In this document: positions 54,502 through 64,000 of the stretch, piece after piece | Position numbering within the stretch: the first letter of the stretch is position 1 | Layout of the letters: the number at the start of each line of letters is the position of its first letter | Source: Diphasiastrum complanatum | Lineage: Eukaryota; Streptophyta; Lycopodiopsida; Lycopodiales; Lycopodiaceae | Direction of reading: 5' to 3' | Assembly: GCA_029204225.1 (NCBI GenBank) | Contig: CM055095.1 | Span: forward strand, 16,644,870 to 16,708,869 | DNA length: 64,000 nt | Notes under the pieces: model-generated | The model's database searches: none | Seen by the model: only the letters and a program-made list of their open reading frames with translations | What the model was told of the DNA's origin: nothing | Position numbers and translations under genes: made by a program

Positions 54502-55167
54502 TTAAAAGAGATGCCGCAGCATTGACATTGGATAAAAAAAAAATTTGAGCACAGATAGATGGCGTATTTCTTCGGAATGTGCTCCTAAATTGTCCAAGTA
54601 AACTTCTAAGGTATCGCCCATCTGCTGAGAAAAGGCTGCTTGCATAACACGTTGGAAGGTGCTAGGAGCATTGCAGAGACCAAAGGGCATGAGTTTCCAA
54701 TAGAAGGTTTCCCATTCTGTGGCAAAAGCGGTTTTGTGTGGATCTTCTTCAGCGATTTGGATCATACTGTATCCGCTAAAGCCATCTAAGAAGGAGTAAG
54801 CCTCATCTCCTGCTAGATTTTCTAAGATGGATTCTCCGAAAGGTTATGGAAAATGATCACGTTCAGTGACGGCATTAAGTTTTTTTAAATCGACACAGAT
54901 TCGGAGTTTTCCATTTTTCTTAGGGACGATGACATTTGGAAAGACCCACTCAGTATGCTCAATTTCATAGATAAATCCCGCATCTAAGAGGCGTTGTAAT
55001 TCTTCAGCATGCAGGTTTGAGTTTACCTGTTGAGTCAATGGTGACAGAACTGTCACGATTTCCAAAAGTGACTCGGCCTTTGGTCCAGTCATGAACGACT
55101 CATGCATTGGTGAGCCATGGACGACCAAGTAGTAATTCATAAGAATAGACATTATTGGGAATATCAA
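54502..55167 (-). pseudogene. Reverse transcriptase of the same gypsy element, active site altered
   Basis: Minus strand in two frames: GKLRICVDLKKLNAVT (54900 region), then TAFATEWETFYWKLMPFGLC and NAPSTFQRVMQAAF. The active-site box reads VYLDNL where YLDD or VDD is expected, so the second catalytic aspartate is replaced by Asn. Together with frameshifts this is dead. Confidence 0.85.
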
Positions 55168-55897
55168 GTACTACAAGATCAACAGAAAACTTGAGACCTC
55201 CTAGTTTGATCAGCACGTGCAAAAGGAAACCGGTAGGTCGGACCACACTTTGATCAGCCATCCGAAGTTGACAAGTAGGTTTGGCTAGCTTGTCTCTCAG
55301 ATTCCATTCCATCATGAGGGATGTGGAAATGATATCAACCCCGGAACCTCCATCGAGTACTGCTAAATCTTCAAGGGATTGATGATGGGTAGCTGGGATT
55401 TTGATGTTGCCTCGTTCGCTGAGTGGATTGGTTAGATGTAAGGGCATTTCAGGCAACTCGTCAATAGTGGTGGTGGTTTTGGATTGGATCTGTTGTTTTC
55501 ACTGGCCAGCATGCTTCTAGAGTACATGGAAGGGAAGAGTGACATTGGCTTGTATTAAATCTTCCCAAACTTCTGTACCTTCAAGGGTTTTGCTTTCAAA
55601 GGGCTTGTGAGGTACTTTATGGGAAAAGGAAGATTGTTGGTCGGCATTGCAGATTTGCTGGCGATACTGATGATGCAACCGAATTTCTTCAGATGGGTGA
55701 GGGTAAACTATCGGGGTTGAATCGTCACTTGGAGGAACAGCCTGCCGTTGAGTTTTGCTGGGTGCAAGTGTAGGGGCTTGGTGTTGGGTTTGTGCCCGAG
55801 TCCAGACCCAAGCAGGATGTGTTTCGATTGATAAGGTTTCTACTTGCACTGAACAGACAGGAGCGGCTAGCTTAGATCGGGATGGGCAGTCCTTCAC
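55100..55897 (-). pseudogene. Protease region of the same gypsy element
   Basis: Minus strand. A Ser/Thr/Pro-rich linker is followed by AVLDGGSGVDIISTSLM, a retropepsin active-site relative (D-G-S/G-G pattern), and LLLGRPWLTNA at the end of the fold. A cysteine-rich segment near 55890-55930 (ACENCGIEHHVKDCPSR on translation) is a CCHC zinc knuckle just upstream. Confidence 0.75.
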
Positions 55898-56201
55898 ATG
55901 ATGTTCAATACCACAATTTTCACAAGCTGGAGGAAAGCAGAGTTTATCTGGGCAGCGAATACTAGGATGTTTACCTGCATAGATAAAGCATCCTCATATT
56001 GCGGGCAGTTAATGTGCGCAAAGACAGCTTGGTTTGGATTGTAAGCTTGGGCATTGGGAGCCACGAGTTGAGCATTAGAATCATAGGTATAATAAACAAC
56101 CATTTCAGTAGAGTACTGTGGTTGAGTATTGTCTTCCACATAGTAGGTGGCTGGATCGATGGTATTCGGATCAAGATAATGGCAGCGTTTTGTGGGGCAG
56201 G

Positions 56202-57159
56202 TTAATTAACAATAAACTGTTGACGTGGGGATGGGTATTGATTTGGTGCAGGTGGTCGTGGTTGGTAAACCCCTGGTCGTGGCACAGGTTGTTGTGGTGG
56301 GTAAGGGCGGTAACCTCGATAGATGGTAGGTCTGGTGGTTGCTGGGAAATGATTTTGCAGTTGAGGGCATTCATTAGCAGTGTGTTGTTGTGAGTAGATT
56401 GGACACCAGACATTTTTCCTTGCTTGAAATGATTTCTCAGCAATCTGTTTCATGGCGTTTTGGAAATCGGCAGTGAGTTTATCCATATGAGATTGTTGAG
56501 CTTTTTGCCAGGTTTCCATTTGATGTAGAAGTTCAGAAGACTGAGCAATATTATCAGACTTCGGGTGATTAGGGCGGCTCGGATTCTTAGATTTCTTTTC
56601 ACGATGGTCAAAGTCATCGTCGGAACCTTCGTCTTCTTCACGGATAGCATCGGTCATCACATCTTTAAGTTGATCATAATGGTCAACTGGTTTGAGTTCA
56701 CGACGGATGTTTTTAGGCAATCCAACTAAGAATACTTTTATGGCCATTAGTTTGGTGATATTTTCATCAACACATTCTACTTTGAGGCGTTTAAAATGCT
56801 CAATGTAGTTTCGGACAGCGACGCATCTTGATATGAGTAATTAGAATGAACGGGCTCTGAGTCAGTTTGGCTGGTTTGAAACGCTTGATGAGAGCGTCCT
56901 TGAGGGTGGTCCAAGAAACAAGATCAAGAGCTTCGAGATTCAAGTACCACTCCTTGGCGGTGCCATAGAGTACCATCGGAAATAGGCGAAGCTTTTCAAT
57001 TTCAGAGGTATCTCCATAAAAACGGCATGCATTATCAAAGTCTTGGAGAAATCAGACTGGGTCAGATTCGCCATCATACTTTGGTGCATCGATACGTGGA
57101 ATTCTTCGTTCTAGTCGTGGAGGAGTCGGATTAGAAGATTCAGCACAGTCACGAGACAT
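56202..57159 (-). pseudogene. Gag of the same gypsy element
   Basis: Minus strand from ATG at 57159-57157 (MSRDCAESSNPTPPRLERRI). The capsid segment then reads KYDGESDPV, an in-frame TGA, FLQDFDNACRFYG and LRLFPMVLYGTAKEWYLNL. After a break it continues MAIKVFLVGLPKNIRRELKP, a charged helix, and a degenerate zinc knuckle (CPIYSQQHTANECP, second Cys lost). It ends in a Pro/Gln/Tyr-rich tail. Confidence 0.83.
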
Positions 57160-57570
57160 GATGTAGAACACGGACTAGTACAGGCTGCCATGGATAGAGA
57201 GGGCACTTTTACAGAAGGAGGTGTCAGCCCCTGCACCAAGGGAGAGGGCATCCGCAGCTAAGCATGAGGTTGCTCCTCAGAGTAATCTGCCCATCGAGTC
57301 GACTTATCAGTCTGTAGATCAGAACTGGGAGACACAAGCGAGTACAAATTATGTCACATGAGTATTCTTAAATGTAGTCTCATTATTGAAGGTTTCAAAA
57401 TATAGACAATTGCCAGTCATGATTTTACAAAAATGGTTACTATTCTTAGATTTGAGTATTTACTATCTCACAATCAATATTCACAAAATGTTGCATGAAT
57501 TTTAAAATAGAAAATGCCCATTGCTTTTTTGTCGAACAACCTAACTAGGGAGTGTCGTGCATCTTAGGCA

Positions 57571-57690
57571 ATGCTCACCACTCCTCTTCTTGCTCAGCTT
57601 TTCTTTTCTCTTTTATTTGACTGCAGGTGCAATCCTCACCACTCCTCTTCTTGCTCAATTTTTTTTCTTTTGCTTTTTTCAACTGTAGGT
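57571..57690. repeat. Two-copy tandem repeat in the gypsy leader
   Basis: CTCACCACTCCTCTTCTTGCTCA..TTTTCTTT...TTT..ACTG.AGGT occurs twice with a period of about 60 bp. Confidence 0.7.
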
Positions 57691-57741
57691 ATTTCGACAA
57701 AAGGTAGCCCTTCTCCATGTTCTCCCAATCTTCATAAGCCT

Positions 57742-57755
57742 TGCTCTGATACCAA
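57742..57755 (-). promoter_or_regulatory. Primer-binding site of the minus-strand gypsy
   Basis: Minus strand TTGGTATCAGAGCA, the initiator-Met site, about 590 bp upstream of its Gag start. The LTR that should abut it (57756 upward) appears truncated within about 50-90 bp, because an unrelated coding stretch ends at 57796. Confidence 0.7.
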
Positions 57756-57795
57756 TATAAGGGGTTTTGGTCAAAATTGCTTGGTTTTTCGTGCT

Positions 57796-59418
57796 TTATG
57801 GCACAAAATAGATAGTAAGAACCAAAATCCAGCAAGAGCCAGACAAGTTTTTCACTTCTGCCCCCAGGCGCGTATTCTCTGCTTCATAAATTTGTAGTTG
57901 CGCCTGGAGGGGAGCAAGCCGTTGGGATGCTTCGGACTGAAGCTCCCGCACCTTTGTGGAGGCCTCGGTCAGCACTTTGGAGAGGCTTTGGATATATTGG
58001 TTGAGGCCATCCTCCTTCTGCTGCAGCTTGGCGATCTCCCGGTGCCCTTCTTGTTCATGCTGTTGAGCTATAATAAGCTCTTGCTGCAACTTCATGAGTT
58101 TCGCTCGCAGTTGGGTGTTGTTTGTCACCAAGTGGAGTACCCAGCTGTCCAAAATGGCCCTGACTGCTACCGCCTCCTGGATGTATGTCCCCAAGGTTTG
58201 GTACGCCATCGTTAAATCTGTTGGAACAACCGGCCCCGACGACTGGTGGAGCGTCGTCATCATTGTCTTCAATCAGGTTCTCAGGGGGCCTGTTGTCATC
58301 TGAGGTGGTGGGATCTGTCTGATCTGGTGATGGTATGAAAATTGTCTGAACAAATGCATCATTAGGCAACGGTTGGTTGCCCTCGACAACCTTTGATGGC
58401 GAAACATGTGGTGTGGGAGAAACAGAAGTGAAAACGGGGGGTGGGGACTGTTTGTCCAAACGAGAGAATGGGTTGAACAGAGGGGAACTTAAGTGTGGTG
58501 TGGAGCACGGAAGGCGAGGATGGAGTAGAAATGGTCTAACGTGGGGATGAAAAGTTGATGACTTGCATCCATGCCAGAGTGTCTGGAGACAACTGAGAGT
58601 CAGAGGGGTTAAACTGGAGAGGAGCAACAGTGGAGACATGAGCAATGGAGGATGTGATAGTGATGGAAGGGGTAGTAGATAACGGAACAGAAGTGGAAGT
58701 GGTATCAACAGAGGAGACTGGAGTGGAAACAGAAGCAGTCGTGGTTGGAACAGAAAGAGGAGGAGTGACAACAGAGACATGAGGAGGAGGTTGTACAGAA
58801 GAAGAAGTGGCGGTGGTTGATGGAGTGGTTACTGATGTGGTGGTGGTACGTCTTCTGGTGGTAGGTGGAGATGAGGAGGAAGGGGCAGTGCCACTCATTC
58901 TTTTGTTGGCCGTTGTGTCAGTAACTGCAGGTTGGGAGGATGTGGATGCTGCAGATGGCGGGTAAACGTTAGTGTGCAGCACGATGGAAGATAGAAGGCT
59001 GGAGCAGCGGAAATCGTGCACTTTCGCCTCGAGAAGTGTGCAGGTAAAATTACATAGCAGGGGGACTACTACGATACGCTCACGGGTGTTGGGTTTGATG
59101 GAGATGGTTAGTTCATGAATGAGGAAGGCATGCCAATCGTATGGCACAACCGTGGGGCCAGGGAATCCCATGAAGGACTCCACTATTTGACTCAGTCGGC
59201 GCTTCTCAGGTGGCGTAAGCGTGAAGGGCGAGGCCCATGTTAGTGTCAGAATTAAAAAGCGCCGGATAAAAACCCATTGCCTCAAGAAGTGGACCAGTAG
59301 TCTGAAGCCATGGTTGAATCAAGGCATTAGAAGACAAGGGCCAAATCTGGGTGGCGGAGGGTATCTCACGCTGGATCACCTGCTTGGTGCCAGAGTCTTC
59401 AGAAGATGAGGAGGCCAT
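57796..59418 (-). pseudogene. Unassigned three-part ORF: PYDW domain, Ser/Thr/Pro-rich region, coiled coil
   Basis: Minus strand from ATG at 59418 (MASSSSEDSGTK). It reads MGFYPALFNSDTNMGLALHA, then in another frame PPEKRRLSQIVESFMGFPGP, PYDWHAFLIHELTISI, VPLLCNFTCTLLE and a long Ser/Thr/Pro/Val tract. In a third frame it shows an acidic section (ENLIEDNDDDAPPVV), and finally, back-shifted, a strong coiled coil (QQELIIAQQHEQEGHREIA...TRLGAEVKNL). The pieces follow one another in order, so this is one frameshifted protein of roughly 530 residues. I do not recognise the family. Context (leader with a TGGCGCC primer site farther upstream) suggests an extra ORF of a large LTR element. Confidence 0.5.
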
Positions 59419-59779
59419 GTTAGCAGTGATAGTTAAAGTCGAAAAAAGTAGAAAAAATGGTGGAAAAGGTAGAAAGAGGTGGAAACGACAAAAACTGTGA
59501 ATAACAAGTGTTGGATGGTAAGAACAGTAATTTAGAGCGTAGATCTGGGTACAGAATATGCAGATGATAGCTTGTATGAAGTTTGGTCACAATCATAGAA
59601 CTTGAAAATTTTAGTGAAAATTTGAACAGAGCTTCGTCAAGAAAGGTGACAAATGACTCGAATTCGGCCCTTATATAGCAGAAATTAGAGTGCGTATTAG
59701 GTGAAATCCACTTTCCCTTGTTCAGTTCCACCCAAATTTTGGCAGGGACCTTCTTCACAAAATTCTAAGACCTCAATTA

Positions 59780-60540
59780 AGTCTGCGAGAGTTCAGAAGG
59801 TGATTTGACTGCCCTGCGAAGGTTCTGCGAGGGTTCTTTAGCTGTTTTTGCAGATAAAAAACTTGATATCTCTCAGATCTTTGGGAAGTAACTCTCGCAA
59901 GGATCACCGTAGGTGAATTTGGGTTAGATCTCACTATGAAATTCTCTACGAGAGTTATCGCACTAAGTGGAAATTTCACTGTGTGTGAGGGTCCAAAACC
60001 ACTATTTTGGCGTGATCTTCACCAAATCTCTATACTAACCTCGCAGGCTTCATCACTGATGGAAATTGACATTTTGAATCAATTGAAATGGTCTGCGAGA
60101 GTTCTTACTAGAAGGATTTGCTGGATCTTTACTTTCTAGTGATTTTTTAGTACTTAAACCTAAATTTCTGCTCACTGGAATCAAACTAACTCTCGCAGGC
60201 TCTTCTGTGTCCAAGTTTGACTGAGATGGAACTTCAAAATCCTCTACGAGAGTTCTTGCCCACTAGAACTAAAAATTTTAGTGTCTGTGAGTGTTCTCTG
60301 GTACTTTCCCATCTTTTTTCACTGGAAATTCTTGCACAGGCACTTAGACATCAAACTAACTCTCGCAAGCTTCTCTGTGTCATGGTCTCACTAAGATGGA
60401 ACTTCAGAGGGCTTAGCGGGAGTTCTAGTGAAGATTTGCATTTTTTTGGATTTTTTCAAGGACTTATTGAATTTTTTATGATTTTTCTCTGATTTTTGCA
60501 ATCTGCTTGGAACTAACTCTCGCAGGCTTCTATGTAGGTC
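59780..60540. repeat. Iterated CTGCGAGAGTTC / AACTCTCGCAGG words
   Basis: At least ten copies of a 10-14 bp word, CT(G/A)CGAGAGTTCT or its complement AACTCTCGCAGGCTT, are spread over about 760 bp in both orientations at irregular spacing, upstream of the unassigned ORF. Confidence 0.75.
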
Positions 60541-60704
60541 TGGGACAGTACCCTGGAGCTACTTCCAGTCATGCAAGGGTTAACTCTTACTAGTTTTGGA
60601 GATATTAAAATCTGATGAGATTTTAGGCTTTTTTTTCCTCCAATATGCAGATTGGTGTGTTTTTTGGATTTTTTGGTCGGTTGGTTTAGGTTTCAAGCCC
60701 TTAG

Positions 60705-61075
60705 TGTGAAGAATTGCCAAAAATTGGCAAATCTAGCTTGATAAAAAAACCATGTAGAATAGTGTAAATTGTGTACACAAGTGGGTCCCACACATGTGAG
60801 GCCATGATGCCACATGGGAAACCCATCCTAATGTAGGTTAGGTCAAGTCAAGAGAGTTGGTCATGTCTACTTGGTGGTCATCCCTACTTTATAGGACCTA
60901 CACCTAAGTTTAAGGTGAAAATTTGACCAACTAGCTACCTACCAAGCATAACTCTAGGAAATAGACTAGGGTTTCATTTTAGGTCAAGGAGAGTGAGTTA
61001 ACTTCCTTATTACATGCTGGAAATCCACCTAACTTCAAGAAGGAAGTCGAATTTGCTATGTATTCCCTCTCTCCA
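60705..61075 (+). repeat. Truncated 5' LTR
   Basis: Matches 62914-63283 nearly exactly and breaks off after TATTCCCTCTCTCCA, where the internal sequence begins. Confidence 0.93.
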
Positions 61076-61740
61076 ACTATAGAGAAACTTCACAATGTAT
61101 TAGTGGTTGAAGAGTGTAGGATGCTCCATGCAAAATCTAGGATGAGTTCCTTGTCGTTGCAGGATGGTGATGAGAAAGCCAATTTCTCGTTCAAGGGCAA
61201 AAAGAAGACCAATGGAAAGAAGAAGCATCCAAAGGAGGCCAAAGAAGAGGATGATGCATCAAGCTCAAAGGACAAGTCAAAGCAAAAATGCTTCTTTTGT
61301 GGAAGGAAGGGGCATTATGCATCTGAATGCTACAAGAGGCTAAGAGCACAAGTGCAGGAGGACAAACAAGGAAACCTTGCAAAGGAGGAGGAGGAGGATG
61401 AAGTAGATGTATTCCTATGGCATCTACATCCTCACCAACAAGCAATAGCAATTCAAGAGACAATTGGTGGATCGACAGTGGGGCTAGCTCCCACATGTCT
61501 TGTGAAAAGGACTTTTTCTCAACCTTACACTCTTTCAATGATGAAGTTTGTCTTTACTGCAAATGATGAAGAGTGTAGGATAGATGGTGTTGGCACCATC
61601 TCTTTGTATCTAGAATCCTCAAAATGCATGGATCTAGAAAATGTCCTTTATGTACCATCAATCACCAAGAATATGCTTAGTGTTGGTCTACTCTTAGAAA
61701 GTGGTTTGGATGTCCACTTTAACATGGTGTTTGCTTCATC
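61076..61740 (+). pseudogene. Gag C-terminus and protease of the degenerate Copia
   Basis: Charged Gag end, zinc knuckle CFFCGRKGHYASEC (61288-61329), then a frame-shifted protease (WWIDSGASSHM-like near 61470). Next comes VFTANDEECRIDGVGTISL and LENVLYVPSITKNMLSVGLL, equivalent to IKGIGTIPISL and LKDVLLIPSITKNLLSVSQM in the intact Copia. The frame ends at about 61744. Confidence 0.88.
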
Positions 61741-62703
61741 TTGAAGAATGATGTTTGCATTGCAAAGGGATTTAAACATGGAAGATTGTTTAAGTTGGAA
61801 GCTAGTGTTGTTTTTGAAAGAATGAGCTTGGCAAAGGAGGAGATCACTCAAGAGGGGATCTTGGCAAAGTGTGATCTTGCTTGCATTGAGGAGGAGCATC
61901 AAAAGGAGGAAGATCTTGAGGATCAGTCTCAAAGCATGAGAGTTCCAAGGGAGTCCTCAATGACAATGTCCGAGTCATCAAATTGCATGCAAATTGTCCA
62001 TTCAAGTGTGCATCTTGCAAGGGTGGTGACCATTGGAGAGTCTACTATCTTTGAATACTTTTTGGAAAGTATTAGTAGACATGAGGTGACTTGTTTCTTA
62101 CCTTTAAGATTCATGGTGTTTATTACTTTGTATGACAAGACAATGAAATGGGATGCTTTGAAATCTACATTTGTTGTTGATAAAGCAATTTCATTGGATA
62201 ACTATTTTTGTAATAGTTTGAATAGTGTCATAAAAGATGAAACATCATTTGTATTGGAAATATTTGGGTCCACATGCTTTGAGCATGATCATTCCAATGT
62301 AAGGACCAAAGATTATCCTATTTCAATGATAGGAATAATGGTAGTGTTTTGCTCTTCAAGTAGAGATTGTAGAATCTACTTGTTTTCATCCAAAGAATTT
62401 GTCAATGGTGGAAATGTGATCTTTCAAGAGTGGAAGATTTGTAAACTTGAAGAGGCACCTTTGGATCAACACCTTATTCAATTCATTGATGGTTTGGAGT
62501 CAAGTCAAGTGGAGGAGCAAGCTCAAGACCCGAGGACTCCAAGAAGAACCTTGAGTATCAAGATGGAGCCATCTAGGCTCAATCATATGGATCAAGCAAG
62601 ACAAGTTGTCTTTGGCAGCATGATTTATGCACTTAATATTTTAATTGATGTATCTTCAAGTGCACAAAATGCCTTGGAATCCATGGCTTGGCATGATGTT
62701 TAG
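61741..62703 (+). pseudogene. Pre-integrase and pre-RT remnants of the degenerate Copia
   Basis: A 320-codon open frame. It starts with the pre-integrase strand (CIAKGFKHGRLFKLEASVV) and keeps scattered integrase-region similarity (VHSSVHLARVVTIGES is not convincing). It ends with the linker before RT (DPRTPRRTLSIKMEPSRLNH, parallel to IPRRTPRHKVKPSRLTY in the intact copy). Integrase core, RT and RNase H are missing, yet the frame stays open. Confidence 0.6.
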
Positions 62704-62913
62704 TTTTGAAGTGTGCTACATGTATATAGACACATTTATGGAACATCTTGTAAGGGATCCTCTAAGAGGTGGTGAAAAATCCTTCATGGACATCATTCTC
62801 TATTGGAGTCTCAAAAGTTCCTTCTTTGTAGCTGGATTTTTTAGACACTTCTAAAAGCTTTCATTGATCTATCAAGAGAGTTGTAAATAGATCAAGCTAA
62901 ATTTGAGGAGGAG

Positions 62914-63620
62914 TGTGAAGAATTGCCAAAAATTGGCAAATCTAGCTTGATAAAAAACCATGTAGAATAGTGTAAATTGTGTACACAAGTGGGTCCCACA
63001 CATGTGAGGCCATGATGCCACATGGGAAACCCATCCTAATGTAGGTTAGGTCAAGTCAAGAGAGTTGGTCATGTCTATTTGGTGGTCATCCCTACTTTAT
63101 AGGACCTACACCTAAGTTTAAGGTGAAAATTTGACCAACTAGCTACCTACCAAGCATAACTCTAGGAAATAGAGTAGGGTTTCATTTTAGGTCAAGGAGA
63201 GTGAGTTAACTTCCTTATTACATGCTGGAAATCCACCTAACTTCAAGAAGAAAGTCGAATTTGCTATGTATTCCCTCTCTCCATAGTGAGAAGATAGAAA
63301 ATTTTGGGTTTTGGAGCTCATTGGCAATCTCAAGCTAGTTCACTATGTACATTGAGTTTTTGTGATCCAAATGAAACCAAATCAATTTCTACTTGTTTCT
63401 CAGGTTGAAGGCCGTACTACAGCCTGTAGTACACACGTGTGGGCTCGGATTTCAATGTTTATCAATGCTTTTGATTGTTAATGCTTGTTGTTTGTCAAAT
63501 TGCCAATCTAGATCAACTTTTTTGTGTCTAGTTTTTTGATAGATTGTTAAGCAAACATCCAATCACTCTTGTGGATCTTTTGTAGATCCATTTATGGTCC
63601 TAAAGTACAATAATTTCACA
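62914..63620 (+). repeat. 3' LTR of the degenerate Copia
   Basis: 707 bp from TGTGAAGAATTGCC to ATTTCACA, preceded by the purine tract GAGGAGGAG and followed by CTTAG. Confidence 0.93.
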
Positions 63621-63625
63621 CTTAG

Positions 63626-63795
63626 AGACTGTTCAGGGCCTCCTCTACCCTCTCACACCTCCTCCGCTAGCTGTGAACAGTCCAAACACAAAAAAACACA
63701 GAAAACTAACTCTAAACACCCAAAAATCTACCTAAAACTACTCTAAAAAGCAAGAATTAGCTAAAATGCAACTACACTAGTTAGTGGAAACCTAT
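63626..63795 (-). other. Leader of a minus-strand LTR element
   Basis: Short non-coding stretch between the primer site and the Copia insertion. It should continue left of 60700 once the Copia is removed. Confidence 0.5.
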
Positions 63796-63812
63796 CCCCG
63801 ACATCGGCGCCA
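63796..63812 (-). promoter_or_regulatory. TGGCGCC-type primer-binding site
   Basis: Minus strand TGGCGCCGATGTCGGGG, close to the TGGCGCCGTTGTCGGGG-type primer site common in Tat/Athila/Ogre-like Ty3/gypsy elements. It lies one base from an LTR terminus (..ACCCAACA on the minus strand). Confidence 0.8.
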
Positions 63813-63813
63813 C

Positions 63814-64000
63814 TGTTGGGTCTTCAATCTGCTGTAGTAGTAACCCTCCCGCCTGTCAACAAGGGTTAGTTCACTGGATAGGCACCTAACTATGCATAGA
63901 TGCTATTTTTAGTTAGTTCCCTACTTTTCATCTATCTCTACCACCACTAACACTACTTCCACTAACTCTACTCCCCTAAGCTACCTTCATCATGATTGTA
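63814..64000 (-). repeat. LTR of a Tat/Athila-like element, cut by the window edge
   Basis: On the plus strand it begins TGTTGGGTCTTC right after the primer site and runs off the window. No second copy was seen in the window. Confidence 0.65.

Larger units (their letters stand above)
60705..63620 (+). mobile_element. Degenerate Ty1/copia element, TSD CTTAG
   Basis: Bounded by a perfect 5-bp duplication CTTAG (60700-60704 and 63621-63625). The 5' LTR is cut short (60705-61075) by a deletion that also removed the primer site and the Gag start. The 3' LTR (62914-63620, 707 bp) is complete. LTR ends (TGTGAAGAATTG, TTTCACA) resemble those of the intact Copia at 30949, so the two are related. The alignable 371 bp of LTR show about four differences. 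Confidence 0.93.

Noticed and set aside
57160-60700. Assigning the gag-pol at 52.5-57.2 kb and the TGGCGCC primer site at 63.8 kb to one element
   Set aside because: The gag-pol has its own Met-type primer site at 57742-57755 and no matching LTR pair links the two; kept separate.

Overview
This is nuclear DNA from a land plant with a large, repeat-rich genome. The window is dominated by one very stretched gene on the minus strand: a plant guanylate-binding (GBP, dynamin-like large GTPase) family gene. Thirteen of its exons can be assembled between 47851 and 7281. Every splice phase agrees, and together they give 329 codons: a signal sequence or anchor, the P-loop, the TKG-type switch region, DTEG, the RD motif and the start of the helical region. 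Its C-terminal exons are not seen and probably lie beyond the left edge. The 40 kb span, one intron of about 21 kb and the kinds of non-LTR retrotransposon present would fit a fern or another big-genome plant; this placement is inference.

Layout, left to right. 1-7280 (downstream of exon 13): decayed Ty3/gypsy pieces, a LINE ORF1-like coiled-coil fragment and palindromic 'word' elements. 7281-9636: GBP exons 13 to 7, including a proposed 7-nt microexon. 9637-30848 (intron 6): a mosaic of chromovirus and Copia remnants; a LINE split by a complete Ty3/gypsy chromovirus (18267-24519, TSD CCTTC); a second LINE copy; a solo LTR (29182-29990, TSD ATAAC); and long GA microsatellites. 30849-37927: exons 6 to 3, with a complete and apparently intact Ty1/copia element (30949-36809, TSD CTTGA, LTRs identical by eye) in intron 5. 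37928-47058 (intron 2): unrecognised sequence, a decayed Copia with a 28-G polypurine tract and array-bearing 3' LTR, and a 0.76 kb palindromic-word element. 47059-47851: exons 2 and 1.

Upstream of the gene (47852-64000) are unrecognised sequence, an internally deleted L1-type LINE (minus), a short palindromic element, a minus-strand non-chromodomain Ty3/gypsy (52498-57159), an unassigned multi-frame ORF on the minus strand (57796-59418), a leader with iterated 'CTGCGAGAGTTC' words, and a Copia remnant (60705-63620, TSD CTTAG). That Copia is nested in the leader of a minus-strand element whose TGGCGCC-type primer site and LTR begin at the right edge.

The observations most worth following are: (i) LINE copies whose ends all abut (GA)n/(TC)n tracts, suggesting microsatellite-targeted insertion; (ii) a group of short elements, each built from its own 7-14 bp word repeated in both orientations; (iii) the microexon; and (iv) a microsatellite plus LINE tail directly at the exon 6 splice donor.
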